Assembly: GCA_028386065.3 (NCBI GenBank)
Contig: JAKUCV010001646.1
Coordinates: forward strand, 103,671 to 167,670
DNA length: 64,000 bases
Direction: 5' to 3'
DNA from: Turnera subulata
Lineage: Eukaryota; Streptophyta; Magnoliopsida; Malpighiales; Passifloraceae
Part shown: piece by piece, positions 52,724-63,225 of the stretch
Position numbering within the stretch: the stretch's first letter is position 1
Layout of the letters: every line of letters starts with the position of its first letter
Position numbers and translations under genes: made by a program
Notes under the pieces: model-generated
The model's input: the letters and a program-made list of their open reading frames with translations, nothing else
Database searches by the model: none
Told to the model about the DNA's origin: nothing

Positions 52724-52905
52724 GTTCATAAATTGGGATCGCAAAAGGAATCAAATGACTCTTGCACATACGGGCTGTACTCAAATCTGAATGAGCACAC
52801 GAGGCAACTAGCATGTTCATAAATTGGGATCGCAAAAGGAATCAAATGACTCTTGCACATACGGGCTGTACTCAAATCTGAATGAGCACACGAGGCAACT
52901 AGCAT
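52724..52905. repeat. Perfect tandem duplication, 91-bp unit
   Basis: The unit starting GTTCATAAATTGGGATCGC and ending GGCAACTAGCAT occurs at 52724-52814 and 52815-52905 with no difference that I can see. Such identity means a very recent duplication or an assembly artefact. Confidence 0.9.
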
Positions 52906-53019
52906 CAAGGTCAACCCCGGCACCATAATCATCACCTTCCTCCCCACCAGCTTTGAGTTTGATAAACATGCCTATATACTTATATACTCTCTTATCTTTT
53001 TATGCTAAATATCCCTAAT

Positions 53020-53515
53020 ACATGTGGTGAATTACACCACCTCATCATTTTTTTTTTAATACAAACTGAATCCTCCATATTTTTTTTTATGCTAAAAAAT
53101 TCACCATATATATTGCATTCCCCAATACATTTCGTGAATTGCACCACCTCACCATATCTTCTTTATGCTAACTGAATCCACCATCTATATTGCAAATTAC
53201 AATCCAAATAAATCAGAGTTCAAGATAGAAATTAAGCTTTTAGTGCTTGAGACGATCCAATATTTCAGCCACAATGAGGCATCATAGTAAACTTAGAACC
53301 TGAAACATTGTCCAAGTGAAAGTTCCCTTGGACTATGTATATGCTCAATGGGGAGTAGATTTTTAGTGGCCAAAAAGAAATTGACCCAAGTAAACCACAT
53401 TTCGTGAATTGCACCGCCTCACCCTATTTTGTTTTTATACTAACTGAATCCACCATCCATATTGCACTCCCTAATACATTTCGTGAATTGCACCACCTCC
53501 CTACTATCAGGTCTA
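53020..53515. repeat. Diverged repeat family around CATTTCGTGAATTGCACC
   Basis: Four copies (about 53022, 53128, 53398 and 53475) of a segment with ACATTTCGTGAATTGCACCACC, usually followed by CTAACTGAATCCACCAT and ATATTGCA, are spread over 500 bases. Spacing is irregular, so this is a decayed local repeat rather than a clean satellite. The rest of 52906-54403 shows no gene. Confidence 0.6.
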
Positions 53516-56500
53516 TCAATCAAAGAATAGCCTTGAATGTTTGAATGAAAAAGAAATTGTTGGGAGTAACAAGGTGATGATTTTGGGGGGCTAGGAGCAT
53601 TGTATTGAAATAAGCTAGCAAAAGGGGCAAAAGCATCACTCCAACACTAATCTCATCACATCGTTACTGGCCATCCTCTCTTGCTAGGACGATGACCTAT
53701 ATATATATATAAGATATTTTGGCGATTATATATACCATATTGGAAGGACCTCCCTCTCATGCATTTCGTGCCATTATGATAGTAGGCCTCTCATGCATTT
53801 CGTTCCTACATGCTTTACTTATTCAGTTAATCAATATGCTAAACCCCTGATGTCTCACAGCAGATAGTGTGTATATATGTTACTATTCAATATACACATA
53901 CCCAAAAGTCAGGGGCCATGATCCTTGCTGCCCACACCTAAATCCAAAATTTGGTGGGCCGAAATGACTGTAAGTTTGGAGCAATAAACTCTTCGTTTTA
54001 ATCAAATTCAAATTTAGGGATGAATGTATAATTAGTCTTTTTTGGGTCAATAATCATGGAGACGTGATGACCTTTTTGGGTTCTTATCGATTTCAAGTGG
54101 ATCGTACGGTTCAGATTGAGATTAATGGATCATAAAAAGTAAAGATAAGATCGCGGGCCTAGGGCACACAACAAGTGTGGCCTTCAAAGAGCCCAAGTGG
54201 ATATAACTCACTCCCATCTTCCCCTTTTTTTCTTAGGTGGACCGCTTGTTCCGTACCTTGATAGTCCATATCATATAAGTCCAATAGCAGTAACTAATGG
54301 ATTACAAATTTGGTTCGTGGTTTTCCAACCCAATAATCAAATGTTTTTTTTTTAAAAAAAAATATCACAGATAATAAAAGTACTTTAATTGTACTCAGCT
54401 GCGGAATTTGTTAGAAAACAATCGGATTTGAGTTAGAATTTTGGGAAGAAGAAGTAATCAAAGAGAGGAGGAAGAGGCTCAACGGGTTTTCATTTTACCC
54501 GATTCTTCATCTTTTTCATTCCCTTCATTTTAATATACATGTATATATATATATATGAAACATGAGGTATGTATATGTATATAGTACAAACAGTATTCAT
54601 ACTGTATTTATATTCTATTTTATAACACTCCCCCTTGAATGTTGTTTGTACTTTGGGTAGAATATGCTTTTTGGGACAACTGCCTCATAAAAAACCTTAC
54701 CAAGAAAAACCCAGTGGGATAAAAACTTGGTGAAGGAAAAAAGAGTGCAGTGCGTATTCTTCTCCCCCTCATTTTGGCCTCCATAGATTTCCTGATATCG
54801 TTGCATGCCGATCGTCCTTGTCAACTTCTGGTGACGTGTATTTTGTCTGATCATATCTTCAATTGGACAGAGTTGGCAGCATAATCTTCATAATTTTTGT
54901 CGTTGGAGCGTCTATCTTGCCATCTTACTTTTGTAGCCCCGATGATATTTCAATATCATGTGTAAAGTTGTGGTTGATGTCCGTCTCTGCTTTATGTGGA
55001 CTGAATAAGGGATCTACATCTGCAAAAACAGCTTTACTCTCTTTCGGGTTTACTGGATTACACATTTGTTACTCCCCCAAGATAAGAGCAAATACATATA
55101 ATGCCGATAGGCTTAAATCAAAAGCTTCAGGCTTTATGTTACAAGCAATACATATTGCACTTAGACAGGATACTCCAGGACCAGTCTAATAGCACGGTAT
55201 TTGGAAGCTTCTTTAGGAGTTCCAATCATAAATAAGTTTATCCATACTCAAAATGATTTAAATTATGTAAAGATCAGTTCAACTCTATTTTGTAATTTCC
55301 CGGGAATTAGTTGCTTCAGGCAACTTGGATCCTTCAGGGATCTTCATGTATATATCATGACTTATGGATCCATAATAATAGGCTGTAATAGCATTCATTA
55401 GATGCATTTCTAATACTTTTCATATACTGCCAGACAAAAGTAATTGCATCCACCACAGGGGAGTATATCTCCTCATAATTAGTACCTGGTCGTTTGAGTA
55501 AAACATTGTGCCATAAACCGTGCTTTATATCTCATATTCTTTCCCGCACAAATTCCCATTTTATGACCAGTTGAATTTTGCACCTTCTGGTGTATGGACT
55601 ACAGGTCCGGAAATTTCTCGCTTCGAGTGAGTCCAACACAGCCTTTAATCATGTTTCTCTATTTTCGCCAATCATACTGCGCCTACATTCGTCAAATGTA
55701 GGTTCATGATCCTCATTTTATTTAGCGCTATAAATAAAACAAGTATTCCGTTGACGGTTATTTTCACGTCGGTTCCATCTTATTTCTGACACTGTAATTG
55801 AGATCTTATCATGCTTATTTATTTCAGGTACCTGAGTTACTTCTGGTACTTTATCACTTTGTGTCAGAGAATCAACCTCTTCTAGAGGACTTTTAACTCA
55901 AACCTCTACTGGAGGCCATATTTTTCTTACTGGGGCCATCTTATCACATTTGCTCCTTTTTCTCTATTGAGAATTTTATTTCTTTTTGGAACCGAGTATA
56001 AACTATAGATTCATTTGCATACTTATATTGTTCTTCAGGAACATCAATTTAAACAGGAGCATTTGCAGCTGGTATATGGTCACACTTAATTTAAATGTGT
56101 CTGGCAATTGCATATCAACTTTCCTGCAAATGAATCATCTTCTTTTGAACTTCAGGTTCACATTAATTTATATGAGGATCAACATTCATATATATTATGC
56201 ATTTCAACAAACTTGATCCAGCTGCTTCTTTCTCCCCCTGATGTTGGGTATACACATATCGAATTATCAATAAGCAAATCTTGCTATAAATGAATCTCCA
56301 ATCTTTTAGTCAATAGTCTCAATAATGTTGTGATTTGATGGAGATTACCCAACATCTATTCCCAACCTTCTTTAAGGACCATATTAACTATGTTGTGGTG
56401 GAGCATAATATACTGTACAACCAACGGTCTGAAGATGGGAGATATTTTGTGACCAAGAACCAATGGGGAGATCTTATGATCTTATAATATCTTATTGGCT

Positions 56501-57840
56501 TGATGCACATTTACTGCGTATAAAATACCATAGTCATATTTCATCAATGGTCCTGCAATCAATTATCAATATGGCCCAGATCACTTTGGGTTTATTTCCA
56601 ATGATATACATTCTTCATTGAAGAAACATACCAGCATTATCTAGACATATAGTCTAATAACATGAGTATGGATATGCACTTGCAAGTGGCTTAATCATTA
56701 GAACAAGTGCGCACAATGCCAACTTGCGTCACATAATAGACCATCTAGTCGATGCATCGTAAAAATTACCTAGATGGTTAACACCGCAGATTTATCAGTC
56801 CGCGTTTATGTCCCTGAACTATTCTCAAACTTGCTGGTGATACTAGGCCATTCTCATCTTAGGAAGGCCGTATAATAACTTTCGCAGCAAACAAACTCAT
56901 AGAAAATCATTGATTGTAAAACTTCTGGTTTTTCAATGAATGATCCAATAAATTTCGTGCATCATTATTAACCCGGGATGGCCCATCCGGTCATGCCAAA
57001 CAATAAATCCATGAACCAACTTCAAGTTGGTGTCAGCTTCAGGCTGCGCAAGCTGTGTATCTAAACACTTAAAATTGTTAGCTCCAGGCTAGTGCATTCC
57101 AGCTTCTGGCTGGATATGTTAAGTTTCAATTACTCAACTGCTAGCTTCAGGCTGCAATACATGTGTCAATATTAGGCTTATTCCTGCCACTCATGTCGGA
57201 AAAAATCAGAATTATTGGACAATAATTAATGTAGTGGCAGACATTTCCAAAAGCAAATCCTCGAGGATTGTAAAGCTTTGGAATTTTCTGAATAATAATA
57301 TAATCCACCGAAAAATCTTCTGGATCTTTTCGGGGACACCTGGCTATCTATGCTCAGGCTATAAAATGGGAGAAGGATTACATGGGAAGATACAGGAAAA
57401 CTCATAGATATAGAAAAATTCATCAAAGCAAAGAAACAGAAAAACTCAACCAAGACAAAAAATGCCTTCCCCAGCTACTGTTTTCTTTATTGAGGGTGCC
57501 TCACTAGGCAGAAGAAATAGATTGGCCTATAGCATGGTAAATGAACAACAAGAGGAACTGCCTAATGAGCTAGCAAGAATCCCACGTTTGGTTTTTATAG
57601 ATGAGCTATACTCGTCTAGGTTCTTTGTGACTCCAATGGAAGAAACTTTCTTCCTGGAGGACCAAGGCAATCTCAGGACAAATTTTTATGGCTCAGCTAA
57701 CTCTATAATGTTTTTCATATTCTGCTAGGATGCAGGAATTTCAGCTAGAGCCTTCATGTCAAATTTTAAATCAAAGCAGTTATTATCAGATTTCCATGAT
57801 GGCTTGGAGCATCCCAAGGGTGACTGGGTTACCACCTACA

Positions 57841-58145
57841 TGGCCTAAAGTACGACTTTTATTGTGGAATTGCAGGGGTATAGCAAGAAGGTCTCAAGAC
57901 TTCGTGCGTACCTTAAGGGATCTGAAGAATCAGTACAAGCCTAACATGGTACTGATTACTGAGACATTGTGGCAAGCAGGAGAGAATCATGGTGTGATTC
58001 CACTTCGTTTTCCTCCAACGAATCGGTTTGAGATACCTGGAGAAAACAACAAGGGTGGTATGTGGTTCTCCTGGAACGACAGTGTTAGGGTCAACATTAA
58101 TGGTGAGGCTCAGAGTTTCAGGGTTAATGTTGAACCCAACAGATA
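57841..58145 (+). pseudogene. LINE endonuclease fragment inside the copia-derived element
   Basis: The plus-strand frame 57730-58146 contains KVRLLLWNCRGIARRSQDF, then PNMVLITETLWQAG and NKGGMWFSWNDSVRVNI. This is the N-terminal third of a plant LINE EEP endonuclease (WNCRG at strand 1, the catalytic Glu in ITET). It stops at 58146 before the GDFN and SDH motifs. It lies opposite to the copia orientation. A TATAAAAT and an A-rich leader (57360-57460) precede a short frame starting at 57462, so this may be the 5' part of an inserted LINE with its own promoter. Confidence 0.65.
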
Positions 58146-59361
58146 GATTACTTGTTTAAGCATATGTATGAGAACCATTCTTCCTTGAATGTTCTCCAGT
58201 TATGGATCTGTTTTTGCAATAATAATATGCATGTTTACTTTGAGCCTTTTCCATTTATTATCTCATTTACGCCCACAGGCACAAATAATTATACTGTCTT
58301 ATTCGCTTCAAGGAATAAATCTGAGTCCATTCATTTGGGATCCATAATAATTCATTTTATTACTGGGGTGTTTGTACTCGCGTAAATATACGATCTTCTA
58401 GATCATATTAAAACATGCGTTCTTCAGGAACATATTCGAATTTATGCTCTTCTGGAGCGTGTTAATCATATTTTTCATTGTCATAATATGTTATATTGAC
58501 ATCCACACACATATAATTCTCCCCCTAGGGATGTCAATTTTGCATTGTCTTCGAGACTAATGCTTCAGGCATTATTCTAAGAAACAATTATAAAGTACTG
58601 AAAAGTAAATAAAATAAATTACAATGCGTAATAATTTAAACTGAACATAAAATAAATTGAATATAAAATAAATTGCTCCTTCAGGGTAAGCAAGTATAAT
58701 ATTCACCTTCTGGTGGTCATATAATTGCCATCTTCTGGTGGTCATAATGTTTATTTTCGATTTTTCTTGGAATGATCTTCAGGATCTTTTGAACGGTAAG
58801 ACTTCCAATCTTCGTTGTATTTTTCTTTTCCCGAGTCTTCTGGACTCTTATATTTAGTCTTTCGGACTATTCTCATTTAATTGCATTTTTGCATTTAATG
58901 CCCATTATAAATTTCTTCCGAAAATTTTAAGGGCCTCAAATTCAAATCATAATTGAATATATAAATGCTTAAAATAAATAAGCAAGGGGCCTTATATTAA
59001 TTACCCCAAGTAAAGTAAATGGCAGGGAATTAAAATAATGGGCCTAGTATGTGCCCACATTAAGCATAAATTAAAGGCAAGGTAATTAAATACAATGGGC
59101 CCTTATATAGCTCAATTAAAATTAAACTGCTAAAAATGAATGCAATGGGCCTTTTTATTAATTAGCCCATTAAAAATTAAATTGCTGAAAATGAATGTGA
59201 TGGGCCTTACACGAGCCCAATTAAAATGTAAAGAAATAGGAGGCTTAGGCGGCCATGAAATGAATAATGGGCCTTTTTTTCATAGCCCAATCGGAATTTA
59301 AAATAATTAAAAAAAACAGAAAATATGCTTACTCGATAAATCTTTTAGCAATAACATATAT

Positions 59362-59650
59362 AATATACATATACGATAAAGGCGGCTTCGCCGTCGCTGG
59401 AGGCTGGGAGAGGCTGAGCCGTCGCGTGCAAAGAGGAGGCAGACCCGGGCGAGTCTCACGGGTTGACGGGCGCGCCGTCGGGTCGTACTTCCTTGGTGGC
59501 GCGTTAGGCGGCGAGGACGACGGGAGATGGCACCGTCAGGATCGCGACGGCGAGGAGAAGGGATCTGTGGTGGCGGTGACACGAGGACCTGCGTGAAACT
59601 CGTCGGCATGAACAGTGACCGAGGCTTTGAAGGTGATGCACTGTTCACGG
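59362..59650 (-). other. GC-rich leader island of the copia-derived element
   Basis: About 290 bases rich in CCG, GCG and CGTCGC between AT-rich flanks. In element orientation it lies just inside the primer-binding site, between two GAACAGTG-type boxes (TGAACAGTG at about 59609 and its inverse near 59640). A similarly placed GC island with GAACAGTG occurs in LTRs A, B and C. No convincing protein is encoded. It could be a captured host sequence or a transcript leader. Confidence 0.5.
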
Positions 59651-60458
59651 CCATTTTGCTTCCTTTTTCTTTTCTGCACTGTTTTTTTTCTTTTTTCTTG
59701 CTCTGGTCTGGGTAAAGCACAACGATGTTCTGGTTTGTTCTGGGTAGAGCACAATCGTGCTGATAACGTGTTAGAAAACAATCAGATTTGAGTTAGAATT
59801 TTGGGAAGAAGAAGTAATCAAAGAGAGGAGGAAGAGGCTCAACGGGTTTTCATTTTACCCGATTCTTCATCTTTTTCATTCCCTTCATTCTAATATACAT
59901 GTATATATATATATATATATGAAACATGAGGTATGTATATGTATATAGTACAAACAATATTCATACTGTATTTATATTCTATTTTATAACAGAATTGGTT
60001 TTTTCAGCATGTTATTCCTCCGGTTTGCTTAATTTGAATTGTTAGCAGCATGCGTACCATGAAAATATTATGAATTTGATTGGGATTAAAGCATTTTTTG
60101 TCCCTGTGTAAGGCCTCAAAGTTGGAATTCATCCTCGTGTAGAATTTTGGCCTTTTTCATCCCTGCGTTCGACCCTTTTGGTCTCTCCGGCCGGAATCCG
60201 TCGAGAATCGCTGATGTGACACATTTTCCAGTGCCATATCAGCTTTGCGGGTCCCAACGAAATCAGTCTAACCAAAAAAACCAAACCCGCTCGACCCGTA
60301 CCATTCGCCCACCCAATTGACCCAGTGAATATGTAATATATTTTTTACCAATATATATAATATTATTTTAAACCCCAAATTAGGCATGTAATTGATTTAT
60401 TAAATTTAAATTTTGGTAAAAAATAGCATTAACTCTAATGAACCTTAATTGTCTCATG

Positions 60459-60830
60459 TTATGCTAATAATCAATTATTATTTAACATTAGATTTAGTAT
60501 TTCAATTTTATAATTATCTTAATTGTCTCATATTATGCTAATAATCAAGTATTATTTAACAATAGATTTAGGATTTTAGTTTTATTAATTATGTTACTTT
60601 TAGTTTTTAATATTTTACTTTTGAAAAATAAAAATTACTATGCTAATAATCAAGTATTATTTAACATTAGATTTAGTATTTTAGTTTTATTAATTATGCT
60701 ACTTTTTAATTTTTAATATTTTACTTTTGAAAAATAAAAATTACTATGCTAAAAAAAGTATTATTTAATATTAGATTTAGTATTTTAGTTTTATTAATTA
60801 TGTTATTTTTTTATTTTACTTTTTAAAAAT
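60459..60830. repeat. Tandem repeat, unit about 75-110 bp, inside the MULE
   Basis: Four imperfect units start TATGCTAATAATCAA or a shortened form (about 60459, 60534, 60638, 60745), each followed by GTATTATTTAACATTAGATTTAG and AT-rich sequence. They lie at the inner edge of the left arm. Confidence 0.8.
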
Positions 60831-60837
60831 AAATTTT

Positions 60838-61250
60838 TTTTGGCCCAATCCCACAATCCCAATCTCCACCTCTGCCACCACCGCCACCACCGTACCCAAA
60901 CCGGTACCCGTTCCTTGGAGCTCCCCACCGAGATCCACCTCCACTGGCTGCAATGGGGTCACCATAGGCAGAGCGGTAGCGCTCTCCTCCCAGCCTCTCG
61001 CCCCCTCGTCGCTCGCCTCGCCACTGCTCTCCACCATGTCCAAGCAGCCGGCGCGACACACACCCAGGCGTTGCAACACCTCCACTGACAGCAACATGAC
61101 CCAAGACCCACCACGTCCAAGCAGGCTGCCTTTGTTTCTCTCCCTCCCTCTCTGAGCCAAGCCACCGCGCCCACGCGTCAAGCCACCACCACTACTGTCA
61201 CCGCCCTTCTCTCTCTTCTTCTCTATTCCTTTGGGTTCAGGTACTGAGTT
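60838..61250 (-). other. GC-rich gene-like segment enclosed by the MULE
   Basis: On the minus strand an open frame (60823-61104) reads SRWGAPRNGYRFGYGGGGGG and then RGGDWDCGIG, preceded by Arg/Gly/Glu-rich sequence. Gly/Arg-rich runs of this sort occur in plant RNA-binding proteins, and GDWDC resembles the opening of a RanBP2-type zinc finger, but the match is too short to name a parent gene. Base composition is clearly different from the arms. The most likely reading is a captured host-gene fragment; chance GC-rich sequence is the alternative. Confidence 0.45.
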
Positions 61251-62315
61251 TAATCAGGTTTTTGTGTCTTTGTATGTGTGGTTGTTGATGTGTGTGTTGG
61301 TGGCTGGAACGGGTGGTGGCTGTGTTCCGGGTTGTTGAGGATGGCAGATCTCGGGTCGTTCATGGTGGTCGACGGGCTGGACAGGTTGGCTGCAGGCAAA
61401 TGTGTGGTCCTTGGTGTCGGAATCCAAGCTTGCCGGCGTGGGATGGTTGAGCCCGGTGGGATTGATGGAGAAGAATATAATTTTGGGAAAACATTCTGAG
61501 GGTGCAAAAAGGGTTATGAAAATTAAAATTTTTGGAGAAAAGGAAATAAAAATAGGAAAAAGGATAAAAAGGATAAAAATATCCTGACTTGTGAGGAATG
61601 GGGGAAAGAATTTTTGTTTTTGAAATTAAAATATTAAAAATGCAAAAGTAACATATTTAATAAAATTATAATGCTAAATCCAATTTTAGATAACTGACTA
61701 TTAACATAAATATAAGACAATTAAGGTTAATTAGAGTTAATGTTATTTTTTACCAAAATTTAAATTAATATATTAATTACGTGCCTAATATAGGATTTTT
61801 TAAATTATATTTCATATTTTAGAAAAAAATAATATTACATATTCACTTGATGGGTCAATTGGGTGAGCGTACGGTTCGGGTTGATTCGGGTCAGGTTGAA
61901 CCCTGACATGTGGGACCCAAAAATGCTGATGTGGCACCGGAAAATGTGCCATGTCAGTATTTTTGCCGGATTCTGGCCAGAGAGACCAAAAGGGTCGAAC
62001 AGAGGGATGAAAAGAAGCCAAAATCCTATACGGGGATGAAATCCAACTTTGAGGCCTTACACAGGGACCAAAAAATGCTTTAATCCAATTTGATTGCTCC
62101 CACTCACTTTGTCAACCTCACTCCTTCATTAAACTTGGACACAACAAAAATAGTTTTATTATTCTGTATTTTTTAAAATTAAGCAATTGTACTTATTCTG
62201 TTAATGCTTAAAACTTCCCTTTGTTGTACCCAAAAAGAAAAAAAAAAATCCCCTTTGGATATCCATTATTCATAGCATATCATTACAATATTACCACTTA
62301 CATCCAAGGTTGGTC

Positions 62316-62600
62316 GAGCCGAAGGTTTATGATGGGGCTCGCAATGCAAGGGAGCTTGACAACTTCCTCTTCATTTGTGAGTGCTACTTTGATGGTATGG
62401 ATATCCGGGACGATGCCATGAAAGTGAGCACCGCGTCCCTTTACCTTAGTGACACGACAACACTTTGATGGAGATGTACGTATGTCGATATTGAGAAGGG
62501 CAGGGCTCGGATTGATACTGGGCTGATTTCAAACGGGAGATCAAGGCACAATTCTACCGCACACATGACCGCAAAGTGTCTGTGGTACAAATTTCTTGTC
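62316..62600 (+). pseudogene. Ty3/gypsy gag fragment
   Basis: The plus strand reads EPKVYDGARNARELDNFL, then YFDGMDIRDDAMKVSTASLY, then after a TGA (about 62467) WRCTYVDIEKGRARIDT. A one-base shift then gives ADFKREIKAQFY. This is the retrotransposon gag domain (PKVFDGSRNAKELDNFL... and ...W-DFKKEIK-QFYP) of plant gypsy elements. One stop, one shift and the absence of LTRs or pol mark it as a relic between the MULE and a second MULE end. 62601-62863 shows nothing further. Confidence 0.8.
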
Positions 62601-62863
62601 TCGCTTTGCACTTGGCATTGTTTGGCTGCACGTCTCCAGGCATTACAACATTAGAGGAAGATTTTGCCATGAAACCATTCTCGAGCTAAAGGCATTGCGT
62701 TGCGAGTAGAATGAGCACATGAAACAATTATGAGTAGAATCACCTTGTTAGTTGTCATCATCAATTTCTTATACCTAGTTTGCCATGGCACCATTTTGGC
62801 CAGACAAATACGCATCGTATGCAATTTCTTCTTCTTCTTTCTAGTACGAGGTGATAATAAATT

Positions 62864-63225
62864 GGATTAAAGCGTTTTTTGGTCCATATGTAAGGTCTCA
62901 AAGTTGGAATTCATTCTCGTATAGAATTTTGGCCTTTTTTCATCCCTCCGTTCATCCGTTTTGGTCAGTTTTGGTTTGTCCGGCCGAAATCCGACGAAAA
63001 TTGCTGATTTGGCAAATTTTCGGCGCCATATCAGCTTTGTGGGACCCACATGTCTGGGTTAACCCAAAAACCAAACCAGCTTCACTCGACCCGTTCGCCC
63101 ACCCCATTGACCCATTTTATCCATTTTTAGTTTTTTATTTTATTTTTTCCTAAAATTTAATTTCTTTAAAATTTTTTAATTAAATGAATTTTCTTCAAAA
63201 AAAATTATCATTTCTGTCACACTGC
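62864..63225. mobile_element. Second MULE terminal arm, cut by LTR F
   Basis: GGATTAAAGCGTTTTTTGGTCC at 62864 and the next 250 bases follow the left arm of the MULE at 60083 in the same orientation, with moderate divergence (about 80-85% by eye). The element is cut by an LTR at 63226; its other arm is not in the window. The upstream flank ATAATAAATT would be one TSD copy. Confidence 0.75.

Larger units (their letters stand above)
54409..59991 (-). mobile_element. copia-derived element with young LTRs and a decayed interior
   Basis: LTRs of 219 bp (54409-54627) and 223 bp (59769-59991) start TGTTAGAAAAC and end TTTTATAACA. They differ by three substitutions and one AT-repeat indel. The TSD is GAATT (54404-54408 and 59992-59996). 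On the minus strand the polypurine tract CAAGGGGGAG abuts the LTR at 54628, and TTATCAGCACGA, a common plant copia primer-binding site, lies beside the other LTR at about 59755. The interior keeps only scraps of copia pol on the minus strand, such as GDSFIARFA (about 56280-56300) and the SHWVFLGKVFYEAV motif near 54690. The element is therefore non-autonomous. Confidence 0.9.
60083..62086. mobile_element. Mutator-like element with long inverted repeats and 10-bp TSD
   Basis: Both ends start GGATTAAAGCATTTTTTG-TCCCTG when read inward, and the arms pair with few mismatches for about 180 bases and, more loosely, to about 430 bases. The TSD AATTTGATTG is present at 60073-60082 and 62087-62096. 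No transposase is encoded. The centre (about 60838-61500) is GC-rich and unlike the AT-rich arms. This is the structure of a non-autonomous MULE, possibly a Pack-MULE. Confidence 0.88.
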
